From: Candidatus Sulfopaludibacter sp. SbA3
GTDB lineage: Bacteria; Acidobacteriota; Terriglobia; Bryobacterales; Bryobacteraceae
Reading direction: 5' to 3'
NCBI GenBank assembly: GCA_945890485.1
Contig: CAMDCN010000018.1
Span: 1 to 64,000, forward strand
DNA length: 64,000 bases
The position numbers were made by a program, and so were the translations under genes. Of the stretch, positions 54,568 through 63,985 are shown piece by piece. The notes under the pieces were generated by a model. It saw only the letters and a program-made list of their open reading frames with translations, searched no databases and was not told the origin of the DNA. Each line of letters begins with the position of its first letter. The first letter of the stretch is position 1.

Positions 54568-55158
54568 TTGCTGCGCGGAGCGCGGCGGTGGTTGGGGTTT
54601 GCCGCGATTGCGGCGGGGTTGGTAGTTTTTCATGGTCAGTGGCTGCCTCAGCTAGCCTGGTTCCTGGTGAGCGCGGAAGCCCCACGAAAGGCCGACGCCA
54701 TTTTTGTGCTGGGTGGCGATCAGTTAGGCGAGCGAATTGTCCACGCGGCTGAGCTGGCGCGGCAGGGCTATGCGCCAAGGGTCTATGTGAGCGGCCCGGC
54801 GGGAATATTCGACCACTTCGAAAGCGATCTGTCGATTGAATTCGCCAAGCGGCGAGGATACGGCGACGTCACTTTCGTCGCTCTCGAAAATGATTGTAAA
54901 TCGACGCGGGACGAAGCGGAGCGATACATGCCGGAGTTCCGGCGGATGGGCTTCAAGCACGTTCTGGTGGTGACGAGTAACTTCCATACACGGCGGGCGG
55001 GCCGGATCCTGCGGGCGGCGGGTCCCGAGCCGGAGATTCACATGATCGCCGCGGCGGCACGGGAGTTCCATCCGGAAGATTGGTGGCATCGCCGGCAGGA
55101 CCAGAAGAATCTTTTTATGGAATGGTCGAAAACCTTTGCCAATTGGATAGGGCTGTAG
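54568..55158 (+). CDS. YdcF/ElyC-like DUF218 protein
   Basis: 196 residues from TTG. One N-terminal membrane segment (GFAAIAAGLVVFHG), then the DUF218 fold: ADAIFVLGGDQLGERIVHAA, ENDCKSTRDEAERYMPEF and HVLVVTSNFHTRRAGRILRA are the conserved blocks. ElyC-type proteins affect peptidoglycan and envelope polysaccharide assembly. The envelope context agrees; the substrate is unknown. Confidence 0.83.
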   Translation: MLRGARRWLGFAAIAAGLVVFHGQWLPQLAWFLVSAEAPRKADAIFVLGGDQLGERIVHAAELARQGYAPRVYVSGPAGIFDHFESDLSIEFAKRRGYGDVTFVALENDCKSTRDEAERYMPEFRRMGFKHVLVVTSNFHTRRAGRILRAAGPEPEIHMIAAAAREFHPEDWWHRRQDQKNLFMEWSKTFANWIGL

Positions 55159-55162
55159 GGTA

Positions 55163-56905
55163 GTGCGGCAGGCGATCCGATTCCTCTGGCCCTACTTGGA
55201 TCGGCACCGGCGTCAGTTGCTCCTCGGGCTGGGGGCCTTGGTGCTGAACGCGCTCTTTGGCGCGACCCTGCCGCTGATGATCCGCCGGGGTATTGATTCG
55301 ATTACAGCGGGTGAGCCGTGGAGCGTGACGGTATGGTCGGCGGCCGCGCTGCTCGGCCTCGCGCTCACCAAAGGCTTCTTTCAGTACTGGAAACGTTGGA
55401 TTCTGATTGGGGTTTCCCGCGATCTCGAGTACGATCTGCGGAATGATGTTCTGGCGCATCTGGTGGTGGTCAGCCGGAGTTTCTATGCCCGTTTCCCAAC
55501 TGGGGACATCATGGCCCGGTCGACCAACGATCTGAACGCCGTCCGGATGATGGCTGGTCCGGGGCTGATGTACTGCGGCGAGACGCTGCTGATCTTTGTC
55601 TTGGCCTTCTCCGTTATGGTGACGGTGGACCCGGTGTTAACCTTAGCCGCCTTGGCTCCGGCACCCGTAATCAGCTTTTTGGTCGTGTTTTATGGCCAAC
55701 GGATCCATACCCGTTTTGAAGAGATCCAGACGGTGTTTTCGACCATCTCCAGCCGCGTGCAGGAGTCGATTGCCGGCATGCGCCTGCTCCGCGCCTACGG
55801 GCAGGGCGAGGCGGAGCGGGTTCGTTTCGAAGAATTGAACCAGGACTACATTCGGCGCAATCTCGATCTCGTTCGCACGACGGGCGTATTTGAGCCGCTC
55901 CTCCACGCTCTGAGCGGCATCGCCTTCCTCATCGTGCTGTGGGTGGGTGGAATGCGGGTGCTCGAAGGCCGGATCTCTCTAGGCAGCTTCGTGATGTTCC
56001 AGACGTACGTCGGCATGTTGATTTGGCCGATGATCGCCATGGGATGGGTGATCAATCTGATGCAGCGGGGTACGGCCTCGCTCGAACGGATTCGCGAGAT
56101 GTTGGATATGGCGCCGTCGATTGCGGCGCCGGAGCGGCCGCGGCCGGTGCCGGACGCCCTGGCTGGTGAGATCGAATTCGATGGTGTGGCGTTGATTTAT
56201 CCGGCGGGGACTGCTCTGCAGGGAGTCAGCTTCCGGGTGGCGGCGGGCGAGACCGTGGCGCTCGTGGGCCATACAGGATCGGGCAAAACGTCGCTCACGC
56301 AAATGGTGCCCAGGTTGCTCGATCCGACGGCGGGTGCGGTGCGGGTTGACGGCGTGGATGTGCGCGAGTTCGACCCGGCGGAGTTGCGGCGGCAGATCAG
56401 TATTGTGCCGCAGGAAACGTTTTTGTTTTCGATGACGCTGCGGGAGAATATCGCCCTGGGACGGCCGGCGGCGAGCGCGGAGGAGTTCGCGCGGGCCGTG
56501 GAGGTTGCGGGGTTGACGGGGGACGTGGCAGGCTTCCCAGCGGGTCTCGAAACAATGATCGGCGAGCGAGGGATTACCTTGTCCGGCGGGCAACGGCAGC
56601 GGGCAGCGATTGCGCGCGCGGTCTTGCGGAATCCGCGGATTCTGATTCTGGATGATTCGCTGTCGAGTGTTGATACGGTGACGGAAGCCCGGATCCTGGC
56701 GGAACTCGGTGCGGTGATGAAAGGGCGGACGACTCTGCTCATTTCGCACCGGGTTTCAACCATCCGGTATGCCGATCGAATTGTCGTCCTGGAGCATGGC
56801 CGCATCGTCGAAATGGGGACGGCGGAGGAGCTGTTGGCGCGGAAAGGCTACTACGCGGATTTGGTTCGCAAACAGCAACTGGAAGAAGAGATTGAGGCCC
56901 TCTAA
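55163..56905 (+). CDS. MsbA-type ABC exporter (fused permease-ATPase)
   Basis: 580 residues from GTG. Six membrane helices (about 15-310) with the family loops DLEYDLRNDVLAHLVVVSRS and TGDIMARSTNDLNAVRMMAG. The ATPase (about 330-580) has Walker A GHTGSGKT, Q-loop VPQETFLFSMTLREN, signature LSGGQRQRAAIARA, Walker B ILILDDSLSSVDT with Asp where Glu is usual, and the H-loop LISHRVST. Asp at the catalytic carboxylate is common in one branch of such exporters, often heterodimeric. Lipid export is suggested by nearby lpxC; a drug exporter is the alternative. Confidence 0.88.
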   Translation: MRQAIRFLWPYLDRHRRQLLLGLGALVLNALFGATLPLMIRRGIDSITAGEPWSVTVWSAAALLGLALTKGFFQYWKRWILIGVSRDLEYDLRNDVLAHLVVVSRSFYARFPTGDIMARSTNDLNAVRMMAGPGLMYCGETLLIFVLAFSVMVTVDPVLTLAALAPAPVISFLVVFYGQRIHTRFEEIQTVFSTISSRVQESIAGMRLLRAYGQGEAERVRFEELNQDYIRRNLDLVRTTGVFEPLLHALSGIAFLIVLWVGGMRVLEGRISLGSFVMFQTYVGMLIWPMIAMGWVINLMQRGTASLERIREMLDMAPSIAAPERPRPVPDALAGEIEFDGVALIYPAGTALQGVSFRVAAGETVALVGHTGSGKTSLTQMVPRLLDPTAGAVRVDGVDVREFDPAELRRQISIVPQETFLFSMTLRENIALGRPAASAEEFARAVEVAGLTGDVAGFPAGLETMIGERGITLSGGQRQRAAIARAVLRNPRILILDDSLSSVDTVTEARILAELGAVMKGRTTLLISHRVSTIRYADRIVVLEHGRIVEMGTAEELLARKGYYADLVRKQQLEEEIEAL

Positions 56906-57023
56906 CCGCAGGGCTCTCAGCCGTGCTATTTTGAAAGCCTGTAGCATCTGTCGTTGTGTCCGGTTCATTCCCTTCGTTCGATCCTGCCCAACCAGCCGCT
57001 CTGCATTTCTGAAGGAAAGTAAA

Positions 57024-57353
57024 ATGACGAATATTTTTGTTGGAAACCTGAGTTTTCATACGACCGAGCAGACTCTCCGCGCGTTGTTCGAGCAGTACGG
57101 CGCAGTGGATCGCGTTAGTCTTGTAACCGACCGCGAAACCGGGAAAGCCCGTGGGTTTGGCTTTGTCGAAATGGCCCAGAAGTCAGAAGCCGAGAACGCC
57201 ATCAACGCGTTGAACGGCCGGGAACTGGACGGACGCGCCATCAACGTGAATGAAGCCCGCCCGAAGGAAGATCGTGGCGGCGGCGGTGGCGGTGGTTACC
57301 GCGGCCGGAGCGGCGGCGGTGGCGGCGGTGGCCGTCAAGGGAACCGCTGGTAG
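57024..57353 (+). CDS. Glycine-rich RRM RNA-binding protein
   Basis: 109 residues from ATG 57024 with GAAGGAAAG upstream. A single RNA recognition motif has RNP2 IFVGNL and RNP1 KARGFGFVEM, followed by a Gly-rich tail (EDRGGGGGGGYRGRSGGGG) ending in GNRW. Such small proteins, known from cyanobacteria and other bacteria, bind RNA and often respond to cold. A 118-base leader separates it from the ABC gene and a terminator follows, so it is probably monocistronic. Confidence 0.92.
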   Translation: MTNIFVGNLSFHTTEQTLRALFEQYGAVDRVSLVTDRETGKARGFGFVEMAQKSEAENAINALNGRELDGRAINVNEARPKEDRGGGGGGGYRGRSGGGGGGGRQGNRW

Positions 57354-57378
57354 TCCTGTATTCTTTTGTAAAAAATGG

Positions 57379-57402
57379 GCCGCAGCGGGCTACCGCTGCG
57401 GC
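57379..57402 (+). terminator. Terminator after the RRM gene
   Basis: GCCGCAGCGG pairs perfectly with CCGCTGCGGC across a GCTA loop. The stem is preceded by an A-run and followed by TTCGTTGTG, a modest U-tract. Confidence 0.75.
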
Positions 57403-57540
57403 TTCGTTGTGTAGATTTAGGTACAATAGGCTCTTTGTGTGTTCAGGTCAGGTCTCTCTCATATTGTCTTTGCCAGTGAAACCAGTTGGCCTTCAGGCGC
57501 GTCCCCCAAGAGTCGCAGAGTGGAAAGGATCTATCGCTTC

Positions 57541-60459
57541 ATGATTTATTCCGGGCTATTACGCCTGTTCATCTTTGCGTTCTCAATTAGCGTCGCCGGG
57601 ACGTCTCTACTTCTGAGCCAGCAGCCGCCGCAGCCCCCTGCGCCTAAGCCAACCGCTCCGAAGCCAGCGAACCCGTTCGAAACCGTGCCAACCGCGCCGA
57701 CAGAGGCGCCCAAACCCGCACCGGCCAAGCCTGGTCTGACCGTTCCCGCGGCGAAACCGGGCGACGTTGACGATGTGATCGAGTTGATCGAGTTCCGCGG
57801 CGCGCGCCGCGTCCCGCAAGACACGCTGCGGGCCATGATTTTTTCAAAGAAGGGCGACAAGATCGACGAAGACGCCCTCCATCGCGACTTCATGTCGCTT
57901 TGGAACACTGGACGGTTCGACGATATCGTACTTGAGCGTGAGCCCGGGCGCACCGGGTACATCATCCGGTATGTTGTCGTCGAGCGTCGCATCGTTCGTT
58001 CCATTCGTTATGAGGGCGCGAAGTCGCTGACTGTTTCGGAAATTCTCGACCGCTTCAAAGAGCGCCGTGTGGGCCTATCGGTGGAATCGCAATACGACCC
58101 GAATAAAGTCCAACGCGCCGCCGTCGTGCTCAAAGAGTACCTCGCCGAGCGCGGACGCCAGTACGCCACGGTCGAACCGGACCTTCGGCAAATCCCCCCG
58201 TCTTCGATGGAAGTCGTCTTCAAAGTGGACGAAGGTCCCAAAGTGAAGGTCGGCGCGATCAACCTCGAAGGCAATAAAGTATTCTCTGATCGCGCGGTCC
58301 GCCGGGCGATGCGGAGCCTGCGGCCGGTGGGCATCCCGCGGTCCATCCTGTTTGAAAACCTCTTTGCGAAGACCTTCGACTCGACGAAGCTCGAACAAGA
58401 CAAGCAGATGATCGTGAACTTCTATCAGGAGAAGGGCTACTTCACCACCCGTACCGGCGAGCATACCGTCAAGATCCGCGACGTGGGCGGCAAAGGCTTC
58501 AGCATTCCGCTGTTCTATCCGAACAAGCCGGGCAAGCGTGCCGATGTAACCGTCCCGATCGAAGAGAGCCGCCTCTACAAGCTGAACAAGCTGAACGCGG
58601 TCGGCATGAAGTTGTTCCGGACGCCGGAAGCGATTCTGCCGCAGGTCTTCGGCATGAAAGAGGGCGACATCTTCTCAATCGCCAAGCTCCGCAAGGGCAT
58701 GGAGCAGATCCGGAAGCTCTACGGCGAATTCGGCTACATCGATATGGTGCCGGAGCCGGATATCCAGCCGCAACTCGGTACGGATAAGATCGACCTGACC
58801 ATCAACGTCGACGAGGGCAAGCAGTTCTTCGTTCGCCGTATCGATTTCTCGGGCAACGTCACCACGCGCGACAAAGTGATTCGCCGCGAGCTCATGGTGG
58901 ATGAAGGCGACCAGTATTCGACCCGGTTGTGGGAGCTCTCGCTGCTCCGCTTGAACCAGTTGGGCTACTTTGAAGCCTTGAAAGAGGCCGAAGCGGCCGA
59001 GATCAAGCGTGACACCCGGACCAACACCGTTGACATCACGTTAAAGGTGAAAGAGCGCGGTAAGAACTCGGTTCAGCTCTCGGGCGGCGTCTCGGGCATC
59101 TCCGGTTCGTTCGTATCGTTCGGCTACTCGACCAACAACTTCTTGGGTCTGGGCGAAACGCTCGGCATCAGCAGCCAGTTGGGCGACCGTATCCGAGACG
59201 TGACGTTCTCCTTTACTGAACCGTATCTGTTCGACAAGCCGATCCAGGCTGGTTTCACGGTCTACATGCAGCGGTTCAACTACGATCAGGGCCGCGAAGT
59301 TTCGCTGCTCTCCGGCCGCAACCTGATTCCTTACTATCAGGCGCTCGGAACGCAGAACCTGTTGAACTACGTCACCAACGGCATGGGCTTCACGGCCTTC
59401 GCTTCGACGCAGTTGAAGCGCTCGTTCGCCCGCGTCAGCATGACTTACGGCTACGACGTTTCGACCGTGAAGACGTTGTCGGACGCTTCGAGCAACTACT
59501 TCAACTTCCTCTCCTTCCAACGGACGGACGGGCCGAACCAGTTGGACGGTATCCGGACCAGCAAAGTGGTCCCCTCCTATAGCTACAACACGGTTGACCA
59601 CCCGATCACCCCGACTCGCGGTCGCAGCCTGTTCATCTCGACAACCTTTGCGGGCACCTTTATGGGTGGCAACGTGAACATGGTGGAGCCGACCATCAGC
59701 TCGACCTACTTCCGCAGTGGTTTCAAGAAAGGCCATGTCATCGGTATGCGCGGCCTAGGCCGTTTGATCTCCGGCTATGGCGGCAAAGTCGCCCCGCCGT
59801 TTAACCGCATCTTCATGGGTGGCGAAAACGACATCCGTGGTTTCGACATCTGGGGCATTTCGCCAATTTCGTTCATTCCGAGCGAAGCGAGCGTCGCGGT
59901 GTTGAACGATGACGGCTCAGCCCGTCTGCAGAAAGTGCTGCAGGATGGTGTCGAAACGTTCGTGCCCGTGGCGCAACGCATTCCCGTATATCAGTTAACG
60001 ACGACCGGTGGCGACACCCAGTTGATCGGCAACTTCGAGTACCGGATTCCGATCTTTGGACCGGTGGTTCTGGCGGCGTTCTTTGACGCCGGCATTAACC
60101 GGATCTCGCTAAAGAATCAGCTTCGGCTGAATCCGCGCCGCGTTGAGGAGCTGAACAGCCTCTTCCCACAAGCGGGCTTCAATCAACAGATCCCAGTGAA
60201 TACCGAAACCGAGAAGATGCGTATGTCGACCGGTCTCGAAATGCAGATCATGATGCCGGTAGTGAACGCGCCGTTCCGCTTCTACTGGGCCTATAACCCA
60301 ACCATCGTGCAAACGTTCCTGCAGCCCCCGGTTGTTCTCGACCGCTCGCAATTCCCCAATCAGCAGACCTTCGTCAATTCCGTGGCGCAGTGGGGCCAGG
60401 CGACACCGTTCTTTGAGCGGCGGCGGGTGTTCCGGTTCACGATCAGCCGAACCTTCTAG
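57541..60459 (+). CDS. bamA: Outer-membrane assembly factor BamA
   Basis: 972 residues from ATG 57541; the frame is open back to GTG 57439 but the ATG starts the signal peptide directly. A Pro-rich linker (QQPPQPPAPKPTAPKP) is followed by POTRA domains (about 75-510; IELIEFRGARRVPQDTLRAM, VGAINLEGNKVFSDRAVRRA, FFVRRIDFSGNVTTRDKVIR). The barrel runs from about 515 (GGVSGISGSFVSFGYSTNNF) with the loop motif DIRGFDIWG and the C-terminal Phe needed for OMP recognition. It inserts beta-barrel proteins into the outer membrane. The ompH-like gene follows. Confidence 0.95.
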   Translation: MIYSGLLRLFIFAFSISVAGTSLLLSQQPPQPPAPKPTAPKPANPFETVPTAPTEAPKPAPAKPGLTVPAAKPGDVDDVIELIEFRGARRVPQDTLRAMIFSKKGDKIDEDALHRDFMSLWNTGRFDDIVLEREPGRTGYIIRYVVVERRIVRSIRYEGAKSLTVSEILDRFKERRVGLSVESQYDPNKVQRAAVVLKEYLAERGRQYATVEPDLRQIPPSSMEVVFKVDEGPKVKVGAINLEGNKVFSDRAVRRAMRSLRPVGIPRSILFENLFAKTFDSTKLEQDKQMIVNFYQEKGYFTTRTGEHTVKIRDVGGKGFSIPLFYPNKPGKRADVTVPIEESRLYKLNKLNAVGMKLFRTPEAILPQVFGMKEGDIFSIAKLRKGMEQIRKLYGEFGYIDMVPEPDIQPQLGTDKIDLTINVDEGKQFFVRRIDFSGNVTTRDKVIRRELMVDEGDQYSTRLWELSLLRLNQLGYFEALKEAEAAEIKRDTRTNTVDITLKVKERGKNSVQLSGGVSGISGSFVSFGYSTNNFLGLGETLGISSQLGDRIRDVTFSFTEPYLFDKPIQAGFTVYMQRFNYDQGREVSLLSGRNLIPYYQALGTQNLLNYVTNGMGFTAFASTQLKRSFARVSMTYGYDVSTVKTLSDASSNYFNFLSFQRTDGPNQLDGIRTSKVVPSYSYNTVDHPITPTRGRSLFISTTFAGTFMGGNVNMVEPTISSTYFRSGFKKGHVIGMRGLGRLISGYGGKVAPPFNRIFMGGENDIRGFDIWGISPISFIPSEASVAVLNDDGSARLQKVLQDGVETFVPVAQRIPVYQLTTTGGDTQLIGNFEYRIPIFGPVVLAAFFDAGINRISLKNQLRLNPRRVEELNSLFPQAGFNQQIPVNTETEKMRMSTGLEMQIMMPVVNAPFRFYWAYNPTIVQTFLQPPVVLDRSQFPNQQTFVNSVAQWGQATPFFERRRVFRFTISRTF

Positions 60460-60495
60460 TACAATCAAGTTAAGTTAGTTAGGAGTTTTCCCACT

Positions 60496-61086
60496 GTGAA
60501 TCGCCAGATCTTGTGGCTGCCCGCCGTTCTCATCGGCGCCGGTATCAGCCTTTTCGCCCAAGCCGCCCCTTCCAAGGTCGGCATCATCCACATCCAGAAC
60601 GCCATCATCGGCACCAAGGACGGTCAAGCGGCTGCCAAGACGCTTGAAGAGAAGTTCCTGCCGCGGCGGAAGGAAGTGGAAAAGAAGCAGGCCGATATCG
60701 CGGCGTTGCAGAACCAGCTCCGCGCTTCGTCGAATACGGCTAGCGAGGATGTGAAGAACAAGTTGATGCGCGATATCGACGCCAAGCAGAAGTCGTTGCA
60801 GCGCGATGCCGAGGATTTCCAGGCCGAAGTGGACGCGGAACAGCAGAAGGTGCTCGGCGACTTGGGCGGCAAGATCATGGCCGTCATCGACAAGTACGCG
60901 ACCGACAATGGCTTTGCGATTATCATTGACGTGAGCTCGCAGCAGAGCCCCGTGCTCTATGCCGCCACCTCGATCGATATCACCCGGGAAGTCGTTGGCT
61001 TGTACGACAAGAACGCTCCTGGCGCGGCTCCGGCTGCTCCGGCGGCGCCCGCTCCGGCGAAGAAGGCTACGCCCGGCGCGAAGTAA
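60496..61086 (+). CDS. OmpH/Skp-family periplasmic chaperone
   Basis: 196 residues from GTG with AGGAG upstream. Signal peptide (LPAVLIGAGISLFAQA), then KVGIIHIQNAIIGTKDGQAA, a coiled-coil arm (about 55-120) and a C-terminal strand region (GFAIIIDVSSQQSPVLYA), as in Skp. An Ala/Pro/Lys tail ends it. It would carry unfolded outer-membrane proteins to BamA, encoded just upstream. The stop shares one base with the next ATG. Confidence 0.9.
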   Translation: MNRQILWLPAVLIGAGISLFAQAAPSKVGIIHIQNAIIGTKDGQAAAKTLEEKFLPRRKEVEKKQADIAALQNQLRASSNTASEDVKNKLMRDIDAKQKSLQRDAEDFQAEVDAEQQKVLGDLGGKIMAVIDKYATDNGFAIIIDVSSQQSPVLYAATSIDITREVVGLYDKNAPGAAPAAPAAPAPAKKATPGAK

Positions 61087-62762
61087 TGCGGCTGGCTGCT
61101 CTGGTTGTCGCCTTGGCTTGGCCGTTGGCGGCTCAGGAACTGGAGAAACTGTTTGAACAGGAATGGGAGAGGTCCTTACGGATCTCTCCCATTTTTGCGT
61201 CTACGATGGGCGACCGGCGCTACGCGCAGAAGTGGCCGGACCTCTCCCCCACCGCCCTCGAGCGCGACTACAACGATACGAAAGCCGCACTGGCGCGGTT
61301 GCGTGCCTTGCCGCCGACTCCAGCGCAAGCGGTGAACCGAGCGATCTTTGAGCGAATGCTATCCGAGCAGGCGGAAGAGTACGAACTCGGTTGGCGCTGC
61401 GTGCCGGTGAATATGCGTGACGGCATCCAGAACACGGCTGATGTCGCCAATCTCCTGAACTTGCGGGAAGGGCGCGACGCCCGCGATTGGCTGGCGCGCT
61501 TGCGGGCCTTTCCGGTCTACATGGACCAGACCATCGCCCTGATGCGCGAGGGCGTGCGGCGGAAGCTGGTGCAGCCTAAGATCGTGATGCAGCGGGTGCC
61601 CGGGCAGATTGAGCGGCAGTTGGCCTCCAATCCGTTTTTGCCGCCTTTCGCGACTCATCCTCCGGAATTACGAAACGAAGCCAAGCTGGTCATTGAGACC
61701 GCAGTGCTTCCTGCACTTCGCAAATTCAAGCAGTTCCTCGAAGCAGAGTACTTGCCGGCCTGCTACGACGGGGTAGGGATCTGGCAGGCTCCGGAGGGAG
61801 CGAAACTCTATTCCTATTTTGCGCGGAACTTCACGACCACGGCCTTGACGCCGGACGAGATCCACGCGATCGGCCTTCGTGAGGTGGCCCGCATTCGAGA
61901 CGAAATGTATTCCGTCCAGCGTAAGGTGGGCTTTGCCGGGACGCTGCCGGAGTTCTTCCAGTATCTGAGAACGGAGCCGCGGTTCTACTATGCCTCCAGC
62001 GCCGAGCTGCTCGACGGCTATCGTGCCATGGCCAAGCGGATCGACCCCACGCTCGTGAAACTGTTCCGGAAGTTACCGCGGACGCCCTATGGCGTTGATC
62101 CGATTCCCGCTGAGATTGCGCCGGACACGACGGCGGCCTACTATCAGCCGCCGGCAGGCGACGGTTCGCGTGCTGGCATGTATCACGTGAATCTCTATAA
62201 GCCGGAGATGCGGCCCAAGTGGGAGATGATGGCGCTGAGCTTGCACGAATCCGTGCCGGGCCATCACACCCAGATCGCTTACGCCCAGGAGATGGGTGAA
62301 GTGCCGAAGTTCCGGCGTTTTCAGGCGAGTTTCACCGCCTATGTCGAGGGCTGGGCGCTCTATGCCGAAAGCTTGGGCGACGAATTGGGCCTCTATGACG
62401 ACCCATATTCCAAGTTCGGCCAGTTGACGTATGAGATGTGGCGGGCGGTGCGTCTCGTTGTCGATACCGGCATTCACCATAAGCGCTGGAGCCGTCAGCA
62501 GGCGATCGACTACTTTCTGGCCAATGCGCCGAAGACCGAGCTTGACGTGACCAACGAAATTGATCGGTATATCGGCTGGCCGGGCCAGGCCCTGGGCTAC
62601 AAGATCGGCGAACTCAAAATCAAAGAGCTGCGGCGGCGAACGCAGGAAAAACTTGGGCCGAAATTTGATGTGCGTGAGTTCCACGACGTCGTGCTATCGA
62701 CCGGCGCCGTGCCGCTGGATGTGCTGGAAAAGCGAGTAATGGACTGGGTGAATGGGAATTAA
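61086..62762 (+). CDS. Secreted DUF885 metallopeptidase-like protein
   Basis: 558 residues with a short signal peptide (MRLAALVVALAWPLAAQ). DUF885 is shown by the zinc-type motif HESVPGHHTQIAYAQEMGEV, the downstream Glu region AYVEGWALYAESLGDELGLY and PGQALGYKIGELKIKELRRR. The fold resembles carboxypeptidase/oligopeptidase enzymes. Probably periplasmic peptide degradation. It starts on the last base of the ompH stop (TAATG). Confidence 0.9.
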   Translation: MRLAALVVALAWPLAAQELEKLFEQEWERSLRISPIFASTMGDRRYAQKWPDLSPTALERDYNDTKAALARLRALPPTPAQAVNRAIFERMLSEQAEEYELGWRCVPVNMRDGIQNTADVANLLNLREGRDARDWLARLRAFPVYMDQTIALMREGVRRKLVQPKIVMQRVPGQIERQLASNPFLPPFATHPPELRNEAKLVIETAVLPALRKFKQFLEAEYLPACYDGVGIWQAPEGAKLYSYFARNFTTTALTPDEIHAIGLREVARIRDEMYSVQRKVGFAGTLPEFFQYLRTEPRFYYASSAELLDGYRAMAKRIDPTLVKLFRKLPRTPYGVDPIPAEIAPDTTAAYYQPPAGDGSRAGMYHVNLYKPEMRPKWEMMALSLHESVPGHHTQIAYAQEMGEVPKFRRFQASFTAYVEGWALYAESLGDELGLYDDPYSKFGQLTYEMWRAVRLVVDTGIHHKRWSRQQAIDYFLANAPKTELDVTNEIDRYIGWPGQALGYKIGELKIKELRRRTQEKLGPKFDVREFHDVVLSTGAVPLDVLEKRVMDWVNGN

Positions 62763-62982
62763 ACGAGCGCTGGCGCACGTGATGATCGGGATTGGCGTCG
62801 GCCTCTTGGGCTATGTGGGCTACTGGATCGTAGGCTTGCTACAAGCAGCCAAAGCTGCCGCGGATGCAGGGCAACGGGCCTCCGCCGGCCCGATGCTCGT
62901 CTGGGTGATGGCGATCGTTCCGGCCGCGATGGTGCTGATTATCGTGGGTATTGTGATGCGGACTAAAAGCCGCTCGGCTTAA
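62752..62982 (+). CDS. Small two-helix membrane protein, unknown
   Basis: 76 residues. Two membrane segments (VMIGIGVGLLGYVGYWIVGL and MLVWVMAIVPAAMVLIIVGI) are joined by an Ala-rich polar loop. Overlaps the DUF885 gene by 11 bases and the convergent epimerase gene by 20. Composition and tight placement support a real gene. Function unknown. Confidence 0.6.
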   Translation: MGIKRALAHVMIGIGVGLLGYVGYWIVGLLQAAKAAADAGQRASAGPMLVWVMAIVPAAMVLIIVGIVMRTKSRSA

Positions 62983-63985
62983 CCCAGAAGCTCTCTTTCC
63001 ACACGCCGCCGCCGGGAATCGACTGGAGTTCCGGGTACTTGCCGGCATGCGCGAGATTGGCTCCGTTCGTGATGCCGGTCATCGGCTCGAAGCAGATGAA
63101 GTTGCGGCCTGGGGGCGCATAGACGACAGCCACTGGATATTTGGGGCCATAGACCACCTCAATCTTCTGCTGCTTGCCCTTTACCGAAAACGTGGCGTTG
63201 GCGGCTAGGCCCGTGAAGACGTCGTCGAGCTGTTTGCCGCGCAGGGTGACCGGTGAGGTGTAGGGGTTCGGAGTGCGCTCGCCCGTGGGGGTCAGCTTTT
63301 CGTTGAGCTTGACGTGTTCGCGCGCTGGCAACGTCACCTGCCAATCGTCGCGGGGCGCGTCAGTGAGCTGGTAATAGGGATGGTAGCCGATGACGAGTGG
63401 CATCGCGTCGAAGGCGAGGTTGGTTACCTCCGTGTGGACTTCGAGGTTGCCGTTCTGCAGGCGATAGGTGATGTCGATCGTATGCGCGAAGGGCCACTGG
63501 GCCATATAGGCCGGGATGCGGAAAAACTCGAGGCGGAAGGTCAGCCACGCCTGATCGGGGCCGTCGTAGATGCCGATCATCTTCCATTCCGGCGCATAGT
63601 TCAGCAGGCCGTGGATGGGCTGCTTGTTGCCGTCGAAACGGTAGTTGCCGATGCCGGCGTCGAGCGCGTAGTGCTTGCCATTGGCGTAGAAGCCTTCATG
63701 GTCAAGTCGGTTGGCCCATGGGGCCAGAAACGGCGTGCCGAGCAGAGTGGGCTTGGCCTTCAACTGGCTGAGCTTCTCGTAAGGAGAGAAGAGGATCTCC
63801 TGGCCCTTCACCTTCATGCTGTACGCGTTGGCGCCGAGAGTGGGGGCGATCCGGACTGCGACGTCCGCCGTCGTGTCCCGTAGGGTGTAGATGCCGATGC
63901 CGTCATCGACAGCGGACTTCGCTTCGTAGCGGGCAGCCGTAAGTTCAGAAGTCATGAGAAGAGCGAGGAAAAGAGAGGAGCGCAA
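62963..63985 (-). CDS. Secreted aldose 1-epimerase family protein
   Basis: 340 residues with a signal peptide (SSLFLALLMTSELTAA). Galactose-mutarotase fold: FLAPWANRLDHEGFYANGKH, PIHGLLNYAPEW with the first catalytic His, VIGYHPYYQLTD with the second, and QLDDVFTGL. The C-terminal NFICFEPMTGITNGANLAH supplies the Glu base. It converts alpha and beta anomers of sugars, here outside the cytoplasm. Confidence 0.9.
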   Translation of the reverse strand: MRSSLFLALLMTSELTAARYEAKSAVDDGIGIYTLRDTTADVAVRIAPTLGANAYSMKVKGQEILFSPYEKLSQLKAKPTLLGTPFLAPWANRLDHEGFYANGKHYALDAGIGNYRFDGNKQPIHGLLNYAPEWKMIGIYDGPDQAWLTFRLEFFRIPAYMAQWPFAHTIDITYRLQNGNLEVHTEVTNLAFDAMPLVIGYHPYYQLTDAPRDDWQVTLPAREHVKLNEKLTPTGERTPNPYTSPVTLRGKQLDDVFTGLAANATFSVKGKQQKIEVVYGPKYPVAVVYAPPGRNFICFEPMTGITNGANLAHAGKYPELQSIPGGGVWKESFWVKPSGF